Origin: Massilia sp. 9096
GTDB lineage: Bacteria > Pseudomonadota > Gammaproteobacteria > Burkholderiales > Burkholderiaceae_D
Direction of reading: 5' to 3'
Assembly (NCBI RefSeq): GCF_000745265.1
Contig: NZ_JQNN01000001.1
Span: forward strand, 3,782,001-3,846,000
DNA: 64,000 bases
Both the position numbers and the translations under genes were made by a program. Below are positions 27,510-36,750 of the stretch, piece by piece. Below the pieces are notes generated by a model that was given only the letters and a program-made list of their open reading frames with translations, was not told the origin of the DNA and did no database searches. Positions within the stretch are counted from its first letter, which is position 1. Each line of letters opens with the position of its first letter.

Positions 27510-28724
27510 GTGTTCGATCAAATGAAGCTAGCCGCCTGGACCTCAGGCATCCGTGACAAATACGACTTGCCGCTGCGTGTGGAATTGTGGAACGGCGAAC
27601 AGGTCGACCTGTCGTCCGAGCAGCCGCGCGTCAAGATCCGGGTGCCGAACATGGGCGCACTGCGCTACCTGCTGACGCCCACCCTGGACAGCCTCGGCGA
27701 GGCCTATGTCGAGGGCCAGCTCGAGATCGAAGGACGCTCGGCCGACATGATCCACATCGGCAGCCTGCTGGCCGAATCCACGGGCAAGCCGCCGCGCAGC
27801 AGCCGCGTCGCCAGCGCCGCCATGAACCTGTTCGCGGCGCACACCAAGGAAAAGGACGCCGAGTCGATCCGCTACCACTACGACGTCTCGAACGAGTTCT
27901 ACCAGCAGTTCCTCGACCCGGCCATGGTGTATTCCTGCGCCTACTTCGAGAACGGCGACGAGGATCTCGCCACGGCCCAGCAAAAGAAAATCGACCACAT
28001 CCTGACTAAGATCGGCGTCCAGCCGGGCCACACCCTGCTCGACATCGGCTGCGGCTGGGGCGCGCTGGCGATCCGCGCGGCCTCGAAGTTCGGCGCGCGC
28101 GTGGTCGGCGTCACCTTGTCCGAGCGCCAGTACGAAATGGCGCGCGAGCGCGTGGCCCAGGCCGCCCTGCAGGACCGGATCGAGATCCGCCTGCAGGACT
28201 ACCGCGACGTCAGCGGCACGTTCGACCGCATCACCAGCGTCGGCATGTTCGAGCACGTCGGCGTCGACAATCTGCCGGAATACTTCAACCGCATCGACAA
28301 GCTGCTGGCCGACGATGGCCTGGTCATGAACCACGGCATCACCACGACCGACATCGAACAGCGCGCCAGCCCCTACGGCGGCGGCGAATTCATCGACAAG
28401 TACGTGTTCCCGCACGGCGAGCTGGGCCACTTGTCGACCGTGATCCGCACCATGCAGCAGGGCGGCCTGGAAGTGCGCGACGTCGAAAACCTGCGCCGTC
28501 ACTACGCGCGCACCTGCGAACTGTGGGCCGAGAACTTCGAGGACAACGCCGAGCGCATCCGCCCGACCGTCGATCCGAAAACCTTCCGCATCTGGCACGT
28601 CTACCTGGCCGGCTGCGCCTACGCTTTCGCGCATGACTGGATCAGCCTGTACCAGATCGTGTGCGGCAAGGCGGGGCAGGATCCGAAGCAGATTCCGTGG
28701 TCGCGCAATTACATGTACAAGTGA
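27510..28724 (+). CDS. cfa: Cyclopropane-fatty-acyl-phospholipid synthase
   Basis: Adds a methylene group from S-adenosylmethionine across double bonds of membrane acyl chains. The protein (404 aa) has an N-terminal substrate domain and a C-terminal SAM methyltransferase domain with LLDIGCGWGALAI (motif I). The family signatures YHYDVSNEFYQQFLD and MVYSCAYFE come before it, and MFEHVGVDNLPEYF follows. GGAGGA at 27498-27503 is 6 bases before a GTG at 27510, which I take as start; an ATG at 27504 is too close to it and an ATG at 27522 is too far. It lies 49 bases after pdxH and ends in convergence with msrA. Confidence 0.93.
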   Translation: MFDQMKLAAWTSGIRDKYDLPLRVELWNGEQVDLSSEQPRVKIRVPNMGALRYLLTPTLDSLGEAYVEGQLEIEGRSADMIHIGSLLAESTGKPPRSSRVASAAMNLFAAHTKEKDAESIRYHYDVSNEFYQQFLDPAMVYSCAYFENGDEDLATAQQKKIDHILTKIGVQPGHTLLDIGCGWGALAIRAASKFGARVVGVTLSERQYEMARERVAQAALQDRIEIRLQDYRDVSGTFDRITSVGMFEHVGVDNLPEYFNRIDKLLADDGLVMNHGITTTDIEQRASPYGGGEFIDKYVFPHGELGHLSTVIRTMQQGGLEVRDVENLRRHYARTCELWAENFEDNAERIRPTVDPKTFRIWHVYLAGCAYAFAHDWISLYQIVCGKAGQDPKQIPWSRNYMYK

Positions 28725-28787
28725 TGCAGAGGCCATAGGGTGGGTGACTGATGCCGGGAGCATCGATCACGCCAACCTGCTTTTACT

Positions 28788-29321
28788 TTACTTCACCCGC
28801 TGCGCAAACATCGCACGGAACTTGCTCACCTTCGGCGCCACGACGAAGGCGCAGTAGCCCTGCAGCGGGTGCTGGGCGAAGTAATTCTGGTGGTAGTCCT
28901 CGGCCTTGTACCAGGTCTCCTGCGGGCGGATCTCGGTGACGATCGGCGCATCCCACACGTGCGCCATCTCGGCCATGACCTTGTGCGCGGTCGCGTCCTG
29001 TTCGGGCGAGGTGGTGAAGATCGCCGAGCGGTACTGGGTGCCGACGTCGTTGCCCTGGCGGTTCAGGGTGGTCGGGTCGTGGATCGTGAAAAAGATTTCC
29101 AGGATGTCGCGATAGGCGATCACGGCCGGGTCGAATTCCAGGCGCACGACTTCGGCATGTCCGGTCGCGCCGCCGCATACCTGCTCGTAGGTCGGGTTCG
29201 GGGCCGCGCCGCCCATGTAGCCCGATTCCACCCGCGTCACGCCGCGCGCCTCCAGGTACACCGCTTCCAAACACCAGAAGCAGCCTCCGCCCAGGATCGC
29301 CACTTCGGTTCGCTCGCTCAT
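28788..29321 (-). CDS. msrA: Peptide-methionine (S)-S-oxide reductase
   Basis: Repairs methionine S-sulfoxide in proteins. The 177-aa protein has the catalytic motif GGGCFWCLEAV near the N-terminus, then SGYMGGAAPNPTYEQVCGG, GHAEVVRLEFDP and WYKAEDYHQNYF. The ATG at 29321 has GAGG at 7-base spacing; a GTG two codons upstream is less likely. It converges with cfa and diverges from the flavin reductase. Confidence 0.95.
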   Translation of the reverse strand: MSERTEVAILGGGCFWCLEAVYLEARGVTRVESGYMGGAAPNPTYEQVCGGATGHAEVVRLEFDPAVIAYRDILEIFFTIHDPTTLNRQGNDVGTQYRSAIFTTSPEQDATAHKVMAEMAHVWDAPIVTEIRPQETWYKAEDYHQNYFAQHPLQGYCAFVVAPKVSKFRAMFAQRVK

Positions 29322-29443
29322 ATGCACACCTCGACAAATAATAGGTTGTTCATGGATTTACTCTAACCGAAAGCGCCCCTGTGCACATTTCGGGTGACAA
29401 GCTGACCCGCGAACCTGCCCGGCATTGATGGCATAATGCGCAA

Positions 29444-29953
29444 ATGAACACCAGCTCCCCCCGCGCCGGCGAGCGCGCCTTCGATTCCGCTCACTTCCGC
29501 CAGGCCCTGTCCCAATTCGCCACCGGCGTCACCGTGATCACCACGCGCCTGGCCGACGGCAGCTTCCGCGGCCTGACCGCGAGTTCCTTCAATTCGGTCT
29601 CGCTGGAGCCGCCGCTGGTGCTGTGGAGCCTGTCCAACGGCGCCAACAGCCTGCCCATCTTCAGCGGCAACTCGCACTACGTGATCAACGTGCTGTCCGC
29701 CGGCCAGGAAGACATCGCGCGCCGCTTTTCGCGCCGCACCGAAGACCCGTTCGCCAGCACCGAGTTCGAACTGTCGCGCACCGGCCAGCCGATCCTGAAA
29801 GGCGTCACAGCCTGGTTCGAATGCCACAACCGCAGCCGCTATCCGGAAGGCGACCACGTGATCTTCGTCGGCGAAGTCGAGGAATGCGAAGTCGACGCGC
29901 AGCCGGCGCTGATTTTCCACGGCGGGAAATTCGGCAGTACCGCGGCGCGATAG
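29444..29953 (+). CDS. Flavin reductase family protein (FMN-binding split barrel)
   Basis: A 169-aa NAD(P)H:flavin oxidoreductase-like protein of the DIM6/NTAB type. It shows the typical FRQALSQFATGVTVITTR, then GLTASSFNSVSLEPPLVLWS and the ANSLPIFSGN segment. HGGKFG at the C-terminus is the usual family ending. Such proteins supply reduced flavin to monooxygenases, but none is adjacent, so the partner is unknown. The TAG stop lies in the first unit of a 15-base tandem repeat. Confidence 0.9.
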   Translation: MNTSSPRAGERAFDSAHFRQALSQFATGVTVITTRLADGSFRGLTASSFNSVSLEPPLVLWSLSNGANSLPIFSGNSHYVINVLSAGQEDIARRFSRRTEDPFASTEFELSRTGQPILKGVTAWFECHNRSRYPEGDHVIFVGEVEECEVDAQPALIFHGGKFGSTAAR

Positions 29954-30010
29954 GCCGGGCCGCGCTAGGCCGGGCCGCGTCAGGCCGGGCCGCGTCAGGC
30001 CGGGCTGCGC
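29951..30010. repeat. 15-bp tandem repeat, four copies, spanning two convergent stop codons
   Basis: Four near-identical units of the form TAGGCCGGGCCGCGC, with first base T or C and last base C or T, and one internal C-to-T change in the fourth copy. The first T-A-G is the stop of the flavin reductase. The TCA at 29995-29997 is the stop of the membrane protein on the other strand. Confidence 0.85.
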
Positions 30011-30411
30011 CGGGCCATCTGTTTTACAGGCAGAAACTGCGCTACGCCCCAGGCGCACTCGGGCACGATGAACAGCCACAGCAAGGGCGCGCCGGTGAGG
30101 GCCAGCGTCCACGCCATCCACAGCGCAAACAGCAGGCGCGCCATACCGTCGAAGCGTCCGCCCGCGATGCTGGGCGCATGCAGCCGCGCCAGCGACCACA
30201 CCAGCACGACGCTGCCCATCAGGCAGACGAACAGCGTCTGGAAGGCGCCGAAAACCGGCAGCGCCATGCCGCCGAGCCGGACATTGAGCATCGACAGATG
30301 GCCCTGCGCATAGGAAAAGCTCCAGGGCGTTAAAAACGGCGCGGTCACGACCAGGTCGTACCAGGCGCTGGCGCGCACGATGCGCAGGTAGGCGTTCAAA
30401 GACAGAAACAT
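29995..30411 (-). CDS. Small integral membrane protein of unknown function
   Basis: A 138-aa hydrophobic protein I do not recognise. Four membrane helices are apparent, at roughly 15-35 (WYDLVVTAPFLTPW), 45-70, 85-105 and 105-125, with short charged loops. The ATG at 30411 follows a GGAG at 5-base spacing. It lies downstream of a broken glycosyltransferase on the same strand, separated by 149 bases, and its end is inside a 15-bp tandem repeat. It may be part of an abandoned cluster with that glycosyltransferase; no function is assigned. Confidence 0.65.
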   Translation of the reverse strand: MFLSLNAYLRIVRASAWYDLVVTAPFLTPWSFSYAQGHLSMLNVRLGGMALPVFGAFQTLFVCLMGSVVLVWSLARLHAPSIAGGRFDGMARLLFALWMAWTLALTGAPLLWLFIVPECAWGVAQFLPVKQMARRSPA

Positions 30412-30560
30412 GGCATCTCCATGAGGATTTCGCGCGAGGCGCTGCAGCGCAAGCTGGCCGATATCGATGCGCGCATCGCCGCGCTTGGCGTCCCGCGCAC
30501 CCAGCCGGCGCGGGAACTTGAACGTCCGAGCACGCCGTGCCCACTGGAAGCCGAAGCTGT

Positions 30561-31892
30561 TCAGTCCACGTTGGCAACTTCGGCGCTGTCGGCGTCCAGC
30601 TGAGCAAGCGGCTCGTGGCCGGCGCCGAAGCGCGCCATGACCAGCCCGACCGCCTCGGCCACGCCATTTTCCCGTCGCATCGCGGCGCCAAGCTCCCCTG
30701 CCCTGGCCGCCATTCCAGGCGACGCCAGCACTTGCCTGATCTGCCGCGCCAGCGTGGCCGGCGTCGTCTTGCGCCGCTTGAGCGGCCTGGCGCCAATTCC
30801 TGCCCGGCGCAGCTCCCGCCCCCAATGCTCCTGTTCGCCGATATTGGCGAGGACGATCGACGGCTTGCCGGCCAGCGTCGCCGCTTGCGTGGTGCCGGCG
30901 CCGCCGTGGTGCACGATGGCGCGGCAATGCGGAAAGATCGCGTGGTGCGGCGCCGCGGCGACGTACAGGATCCGGTCGTCGGCAATGAAGCCGCAGTCGC
31001 CTGCGGACGGGCTCTGGATGATGGCGCGGCAGCCTGCCGTGCGCGCCGCTTGCGTCAGCAGGTGCAGCGCCTCGGTTTGACGGCCGCGTCCTTGGGCATC
31101 CAGCTGCCGAAGGTCATGTACACCGGCGCCTCGCCGGCGGCCAGGAAAGCGCCGAGCATCTCCGGGAGCGCGCCTTCGATGGCGAGGTTGGGCGTGTCGA
31201 GAAAGCCGCAGATGCGCAGCGGCGCCGGCCAGTCCGGCTGCGCCCGGCCCAGTTGCGGGCTGACCGCCGCCAGCGTGAGCGTCTGCGCCAGCCAGACCTC
31301 GCGCAGCAGGTCATCCGTGGGCGGCATGCCGAGCCGCGCGCGCAAGCGGTTCGGATAAGGCAGGAAGACCCGGTTCAGCAGCGTCCGGGTCAGCTTCCAC
31401 AGCAGGCGATGGCCGATCCTGCCCAGCCCGGGCAGGCCGAGCGGATGATTGAAAGCGCTTTCGATGCCGACGATCGACAGCATCACGCTGACATACGGCT
31501 TGCGCGCCGCCTCGGCCGCGATCTGCAGCGGGTGCATGAAGAAATGGCCGATCAGTACATCGTTCTCGTCCGCCAGGGCTTGCGCGGCATCCAACATGAC
31601 ATCCTCGACGGGCGCGAAGCACTGGCGCATGATGGTCGCCATCTGCTTGAACGGGTCGCGCGCGGCGTGAGCCTGGCGCGTGCTGTCCTCTTGCTGCGCC
31701 GGCGACAGGGTCGGCGAGGCCAGCACCGTGATCTTCAGGCCATGCTCGGGGACGACGTGCGCGTAGTCGCCGCTGTCGACGCTGGTGAGCACCAGGTGCA
31801 CCTCGTTGCCGGCCGCTTGCAATCCTTGCGCCAGCGCGATGAACGGGCGGATATCGCCGTGGCTGCCCCACGTTTGCATGCCGATTTTCATC
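30561..31892 (-). pseudogene. UGT/MGT-type glycosyltransferase with a single-base frameshift
   Basis: The first part (start MKIGMQTWGSHGDIRPF) is a GT1 family glycosyltransferase resembling macrolide and sterol glucosyltransferases. It runs to TFGSWMPKDAA, then goes out of frame and stops after a few codons. In the shifted frame the protein continues without a break as TEALHLLTQAARTAGC, then the donor-site HHGGAGTTQAATLAGKPSI and a normal C-terminus ending at 30561. Restoring one C in the GGCC at about 31081-31084 would give a natural RQTEALHLL junction and a full protein of about 443 aa. So this is either a very recent pseudogene or a sequencing error; everything else is intact. ATG at 31892 or 31895. 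Confidence 0.85.
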
Positions 31893-32027
31893 ATTGAAGG
31901 ATAATGCAAACAGGACATGCTTTGCGGGTATCGTTCAAAAGTGAAAATGCCTGTCGCAGTTTGAAAAGCCGCTTCAGGGCAGGTGTTTTTATAATGAGTG
32001 ACAAAATTCTTCCGAGACAGGAGTCCC

Positions 32028-33221
32028 ATGAGCCGTTCCGATTCGCCCCGCAAAGCCCAGTTCCACTGGGACGATCCGCTGTTGCTGAACGAGCAGCTGA
32101 ATGACGAAGAGCGCATGGTGCGCGACGCCGCCAATGCCTATTGCCAGGACAAGCTGCAGCCGCGCATCCTCGAAGCCTTCCGCCATGAAGCGATGGACAC
32201 GTCGATCTTCCGCGAGATGGGCGAACTCGGCCTGCTCGGTCCGACCATCCCCGAGCAATACGGCGGCCCCGGCTTGAACTACGTCAGCTACGGCTTGATC
32301 GCGCGCGAAGTCGAGCGCGTCGATTCCGGCTACCGCTCGATGATGAGCGTGCAGTCCTCGCTGGTGATGGTGCCGATCTTTGAATTCGGCAACGAGGAGA
32401 CCAAGCAGAAATACCTGCCCAAGCTGGCTACCGGCGAATGGATCGGCTGCTTCGGCCTGACCGAACCCAACCACGGCTCCGACCCGGGCTCGATGGTCAC
32501 GCGCGCGCGCAAGGTCGAGGGCGGCTATTCGCTGACCGGATCGAAGATGTGGATCACCAATTCGCCGGTCGCCGACGTGTTCGTCGTCTGGGCCAAGGAC
32601 GACGAAGGCGCGATCCGCGGCTTCGTGCTGGAAAAAGGCTGGAAGGGATTGTCGGCCCCGGCGATCCACGGCAAATTCGGCCTGCGTTCTTCGATTACCG
32701 GCGAAATCGTCATGGACGAGGTGTTCTGCCCCGAAGAAAACGCCTTCCCCGAGGTGCGCGGCCTGAAGGGTCCGTTCACCTGCCTGAACTCGGCGCGCTA
32801 CGGCATCGCCTGGGGCGCGCTCGGCGCCGCCGAAGCCTGCTGGCATACCGCGCGCCAGTACGTGCTCGACCGCAAGCAGTTCGGCAAGCCGCTCGCCGCC
32901 AACCAGCTGGTGCAAAAGAAACTGGCCGACATGCAGACCGAAATCACGCTCGGCCTGCAAGGCTGCCTGCGCCTGGGCCGCATGAAGGACGATGGCACGG
33001 CCGCGGTCGAAATCACCTCGATCATGAAACGCAATTCCTGCGGCAAGGCGCTGGACGTCGCCCGGACCGCACGCGACATGCTCGGCGGTAACGGCATCTC
33101 GGACGAGTTCGGCATCATCCGCCACATGGTCAACCTCGAAGTGGTCAACACCTACGAAGGCACGCACGACATCCACGCGCTGATCCTGGGCCGCGCCCAG
33201 ACCGGCATCGCGGCGTTCTGA
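32028..33221 (+). CDS. gcdH: Glutaryl-CoA dehydrogenase
   Basis: An FAD acyl-CoA dehydrogenase (397 aa) that oxidises and decarboxylates glutaryl-CoA to crotonyl-CoA in lysine/tryptophan breakdown. The segment [17 protein letters not shown] carries the Arg expected to bind the distal carboxylate. Other landmarks are [50 protein letters not shown] and the catalytic Glu in [17 protein letters not shown]. The ATG at 32028 has GGAG at good spacing; the frame is open 30 bases further upstream. No ETF or regulator is adjacent, and a strong terminator follows. Confidence 0.93.
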   Translation: MSRSDSPRKAQFHWDDPLLLNEQLNDEERMVRDAANAYCQDKLQPRILEAFRHEAMDTSIFREMGELGLLGPTIPEQYGGPGLNYVSYGLIAREVERVDSGYRSMMSVQSSLVMVPIFEFGNEETKQKYLPKLATGEWIGCFGLTEPNHGSDPGSMVTRARKVEGGYSLTGSKMWITNSPVADVFVVWAKDDEGAIRGFVLEKGWKGLSAPAIHGKFGLRSSITGEIVMDEVFCPEENAFPEVRGLKGPFTCLNSARYGIAWGALGAAEACWHTARQYVLDRKQFGKPLAANQLVQKKLADMQTEITLGLQGCLRLGRMKDDGTAAVEITSIMKRNSCGKALDVARTARDMLGGNGISDEFGIIRHMVNLEVVNTYEGTHDIHALILGRAQTGIAAF

Positions 33222-33255
33222 GTCCGCGCGACGACGGAAACGCAAACGATCGTCG

Positions 33256-33288
33256 AAAAAAAACCTGCCGCAGCGGCAGGTTTTTTTT
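33256..33288. terminator. Bidirectional terminator between gcdH and ompW
   Basis: Stem CCTGCCG / CGGCAGG flanked by eight A on the left and eight T on the right, so it can serve both convergent genes. Confidence 0.88.
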
Positions 33289-33308
33289 GGCACGGCTCTT
33301 TTTTCAGC

Positions 33309-33995
33309 TTACAGATTGAACTTGTAGCCGACCGACAGCATGATCGAGTTCGGGTCCAGCTTGACGTGCTGGTACTGGCCGGTCGAGAAATGCAGGTCGG
33401 TGCGCAGGCGGGTCTTGATGAAGGCCGCGTTGGCGATCCACTTTTCGTTGATGTTCCAGGTCGCGCCGATCTGGCCCGAATAGGTCCACTTGTTGTCGAT
33501 GCTGAAGGTGGTCGGCACGCCCGCGCCCGGATTGGTCAGCGCCGTCATCGTGCCCGAGCCGGTTTCCTTCTGGAACGCGGCGTAGGTGACGCCGATGCCG
33601 ACGAACGGACGGATCACCGCATTCGGCTCGAAGAAGCGGTACTGCACGAACAGGGTCGGCGGCAGCGCTTCGATGGTGCCCAGCTGGCCGGTGCCCGAAA
33701 TCGCACCCGCGCCGTACAGCTTGTGCTTGTACGGGGTGCCGACTGCGGCTTCGAGCGAGAAATGGTCGGTGGCGAAGTAGTTGAAGATGACGACCGGCTG
33801 GGTGTCCTTGCTGACGTCGCCCAGCGAGTTCGGCAGTGCCGGCGCCGAGATCGGGCCGCTTTCGACTTTCGGGGTGATCTGGTTGGCGCCGATCGACACG
33901 CCCCAGGTATTGGCTTGCTGGGCCGACGCGCCCGCGGCGGCGGCCAGCATGGCGGCGGCGGCCAGCGCCTTCACGACGTTGAAACGAACTTTCAT
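33309..33995 (-). CDS. ompW: OmpW-family outer membrane protein
   Basis: A 228-aa eight-stranded barrel protein of the OmpW family. The signal peptide ends near ASAQQ (about residue 26). The mature part starts with [14 protein letters not shown] and contains the family-typical [35 protein letters not shown] and [11 protein letters not shown]. It closes with GYKFNL, where the terminal aromatic-rich strand is the outer-membrane assembly signal (a C-terminal Leu after Asn replaces the usual Phe). Small hydrophobic compound passage is the usual proposed role. It is a single gene with terminators around it. Confidence 0.92.
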   Translation of the reverse strand: MKVRFNVVKALAAAAMLAAAAGASAQQANTWGVSIGANQITPKVESGPISAPALPNSLGDVSKDTQPVVIFNYFATDHFSLEAAVGTPYKHKLYGAGAISGTGQLGTIEALPPTLFVQYRFFEPNAVIRPFVGIGVTYAAFQKETGSGTMTALTNPGAGVPTTFSIDNKWTYSGQIGATWNINEKWIANAAFIKTRLRTDLHFSTGQYQHVKLDPNSIMLSVGYKFNL

Positions 33996-34055
33996 GTTAT
34001 CTCCTGATGCTTTTCTTGGAAGGGCCCGCCCACGCGGACGGGCCAGTCGTGAGGA

Positions 34056-35420
34056 TTACAGCCAGCCCTTGACGCTCATCTGCTCGAGGACGTAGCGGGC
34101 GATCAGCGCGTACTCGAACGGGGTCGGGTGGACCGCGTCGGCGAACATGTAGTGGCTGACGTCGCCGGCGACCAGGTTCTTGCCGTTGCAGACCAGCGAC
34201 GAGCCGAGCGGATTCTTGGCGGCGCTCAGGTCGCAGGCCGGCGTGGTCGTGTTGGTCAGGCCATACGGCTTCGGATTGGTGGCCTGGTCGTGGCTGATCG
34301 CCGCCAGGTCGACGTACAGCACTTTGGCATCACTGCCGACGGCCGACTTCAGCTGGTTGTTGAAGGTCGAGACCATGGTGGCGATCAGCTTTTGCGTGTC
34401 GGCCGACTGCGACAGCGCCGACGGCGAGATCGACACGTCCGGCAGGTTGTTGACGACGACGTGGGTCGCGCCGTTGGCGACGATCTGCTGCTCGACCAGG
34501 GCGCCCAGCTGCGCGCCGGCGGTGCCCATCTTGGTCACCAGGATGGCGGCATTGTCGGTCTGGTATTTCAGGCCGGCGGCTTGCGCGGCGGCGCCGGCGG
34601 TGGCGCCGATCGTGGCGGCGTTGGCCACGGCGGCCGTATTGCCGTTCATGGCGGCGGCGCCGATGGCGGCCTGGATGATCGCGGTGGCGTCGCTGCTCTT
34701 GGCGGCTTGCGCCTGGATCGCGGCGCCGATCGCGGCCGCGCCGGTGGCCGGGTTGGTGGTACCCGGCGCCAGTTGCGTGACCAGGCTCTGCGCCAGCGCC
34801 TGGCCGCCGGCGGCGGTCGCGCCGGCCGTCAGTTCGCCCAGCAGTTCCAGCGCATCGTTACCGCCGGCCATGACGATGACCAGCTCGTCGCCCTTGAATT
34901 TGCCGCCGACTTTTTTCAGGTGGTTGGCGATCTGGTTCACGACCGGCACGGTGGTCGCGCCGATCGTCATCGCGCCCGGCGCGACCAGGGCCGCGTTGCC
35001 CGGGCCGACCGCTTCGGTCACGCGCGCGCCGCCTTGGGCGTAGTTATAGCAATCTGCGTGATAGGTCACCGGCACCGAGAAGTTCAGCACCGGGTTGGTC
35101 GAGGCCGTACCCATCAGGCCAGTCTGGGCGGCGCACGGCGCCGGCAGGCTCAGCTGGGCCGCGATCAGCGCGGTGTAGTTCTTGCCGGTCAGTTCAGGAT
35201 TGACCGAGGTATTGTCGCCGTTGATGGTGTAGGTGCCGCCGCCCATGAGCGCGATGCCGCCGACGGCGTAGGTGCCAACGTCGGACAAGCTGTCGCCGAA
35301 GACGACTTGCTGGCTGTATTTGGTCGCGAAGGTCTGGTTGCCAGCGCTGGGTCCGTTACCGCCGCAAGCCGCGAGGGCAGCCGCGGCCAGCAGCGCGAGC
35401 GCATATGAAGTCTTACGCAT
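34056..35420 (-). CDS. SGNH/GDSL-type lipoprotein esterase
   Basis: A 454-aa lipoprotein: signal peptide with lipobox LAAC (Cys19), then a GDSL hydrolase. Block I is VVFGDSLSDVG (Ser44), the block III-like element is GGND (186-189), and the catalytic Asp/His are in FADAVHPTPFEYALIARYV (D428, H431), so the active site looks intact. Between about 197 and 290 lies an Ala/Gly-rich helical insertion, low in charge, unusual for the family. It may be tethered to the outer membrane and cleave lipids or esters. The ATG has GGAG 7 bases upstream. Monocistronic; the 250 bases upstream hold no gene. Confidence 0.87.
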   Translation of the reverse strand: MRKTSYALALLAAAALAACGGNGPSAGNQTFATKYSQQVVFGDSLSDVGTYAVGGIALMGGGTYTINGDNTSVNPELTGKNYTALIAAQLSLPAPCAAQTGLMGTASTNPVLNFSVPVTYHADCYNYAQGGARVTEAVGPGNAALVAPGAMTIGATTVPVVNQIANHLKKVGGKFKGDELVIVMAGGNDALELLGELTAGATAAGGQALAQSLVTQLAPGTTNPATGAAAIGAAIQAQAAKSSDATAIIQAAIGAAAMNGNTAAVANAATIGATAGAAAQAAGLKYQTDNAAILVTKMGTAGAQLGALVEQQIVANGATHVVVNNLPDVSISPSALSQSADTQKLIATMVSTFNNQLKSAVGSDAKVLYVDLAAISHDQATNPKPYGLTNTTTPACDLSAAKNPLGSSLVCNGKNLVAGDVSHYMFADAVHPTPFEYALIARYVLEQMSVKGWL

Positions 35421-35674
35421 TTTGTCTCCTAAATAATTTGTTCTTTGAAACGAACGCTCGTGCTAATTCGTCGTCATTAATATGCCAGTGTTCAGCACGG
35501 TTGTATATAGAAAACGGTCCGGGCGTGCGCACGCGACAACGTCGCCGGTACGGTGCGGCCGAACCCGGTTAGCGCTGGGAATTATAGCAATGCACACCTC
35601 GTTGTCCTACGGGAACTTAAGAAAGCTGCAGGGTCTGTGTAAAAAGCGGCGTTAACGCGACAGGCCCGGCGCAA

Positions 35675-36715
35675 TCACAGATTCGGCGTGTCGTTGATCA
35701 GCCCGTGCACGATCCCCGTCGACCCGTGCGCGGCGCGGCGCAGGCGGTCGTTGACGCCCAGCCAGGCACCGTCCTGGGGCGGGGCTTCGACCAGGATCAC
35801 GTCGGCGCCGGCGTCGTCCATCGCGCGCAGCGCCGCGTACAAGGCGTACGCGAACCCGTCCGGCGTGGCCGGCAGCTCGACCTGTGCGTGTGTCGCTGGC
35901 AGCGGTGAATAATGGATCAGCGCGACCTTGCGCCCGGCCGCCTGCAGGCGCGCCAGGGTATCGGCGAGCGCGGCCGTGTCCTGCATCGCGACCGGCGTGT
36001 GCGGCGCATAGTGCGATTCGAGGGTGCCGGACGCGCGTGGGGCGGCGCCATCCGGACGGGCCGGCAATTCGCCGATGACGGCCGCGATCGCCTCCGCCGA
36101 GATGTGCCCCGGACGCAGCAGCACCGGGCCGTGCGTGGCCAGGCGCGACATGTCGACGATGGTGGACTCGATGCCGACCTGGCTCTGGCCGCCGTCCAGC
36201 ACGGCAGCGATGCGACCGTGCTGCCCGATATCGTCGCCGAACTCGTCGCGCACGTGCTGCGCCGTGGTCGGGCTGACGTGGCCGAATTTGTTGGCCGAGG
36301 GCGCCGCGATGCCGCCCTTGCCGCCCTTGAAGGCTTGCAGCAGCCGGATCGCCACCGGGTGCGACGGGCAGCGGATGCCGACCGTATCCTGGCCACCGGA
36401 GACCGCGTCCGGGATGTGGGCGGCGCGCTTGAGGATCATCGTCAGCGGACCGGGCCAGAAGGCCTCGGCCAGCTGGCGCGCCTGCGGCGGGACGTCGGCG
36501 CACCAGTAATCGAGCTCCGCGCCGGGCGCGACGTGCACGATCACCGGGTGATCCTGCGGCCGGCCCTTGGCGGCGTAGATGGCGGCGACGGCCTGCGGGT
36601 TCTCGGCGTCGGCGCCCAGGCCGTACACGGTCTCGGTCGGAACGGCCACCAGGCGGCCGGCTTCCAGAGCGCGCGCCGCATCATCGATGACGTCGATGAT
36701 GTCCTGGTCCTGCAT
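35675..36715 (-). CDS. L-threonylcarbamoyladenylate synthase (Sua5 type)
   Basis: Makes threonylcarbamoyl-AMP from threonine, bicarbonate and ATP for t6A37 tRNA modification. The 346-aa protein has the YrdC/TsaC domain (about 1-205) with VPTETVYGLGADA, the KGRPQDHPVIVH substrate stretch, FWPGPLTMIL, GIRCPSHPVA and the AAPSANKFGHVSPT loop, plus the C-terminal Sua5 domain (about 235-346). The ATG at 36715 is 29 bases after the purK stop, across a short tandem repeat. It is the last gene of the glycolysis/purine operon, a conserved Burkholderiales arrangement. Confidence 0.92.
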   Translation of the reverse strand: MQDQDIIDVIDDAARALEAGRLVAVPTETVYGLGADAENPQAVAAIYAAKGRPQDHPVIVHVAPGAELDYWCADVPPQARQLAEAFWPGPLTMILKRAAHIPDAVSGGQDTVGIRCPSHPVAIRLLQAFKGGKGGIAAPSANKFGHVSPTTAQHVRDEFGDDIGQHGRIAAVLDGGQSQVGIESTIVDMSRLATHGPVLLRPGHISAEAIAAVIGELPARPDGAAPRASGTLESHYAPHTPVAMQDTAALADTLARLQAAGRKVALIHYSPLPATHAQVELPATPDGFAYALYAALRAMDDAGADVILVEAPPQDGAWLGVNDRLRRAAHGSTGIVHGLINDTPNL

Positions 36716-36720
36716 ATCGG

Positions 36721-36750
36721 TCACAGCGCGGGTCACAGCGCGGGTCACAG
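36721..36750. repeat. 12-bp tandem repeat at the purK-sua5 junction
   Basis: The unit TCACAGCGCGGG occurs twice, followed by a half copy (TCACAG). On the minus strand each TCA is an in-frame TGA for purK, so the true stop (36745) is followed by two repeats of itself at 12-base steps. Confidence 0.8.

Noticed and set aside
30421..30603. 60-codon plus-strand frame (MRISREALQRKLADIDARIAAL)
   Set aside because: The first part is amphipathic and protein-like, but the end overlaps the C-terminal coding part of the glycosyltransferase on the other strand, and it has no ribosome site or recognised family.
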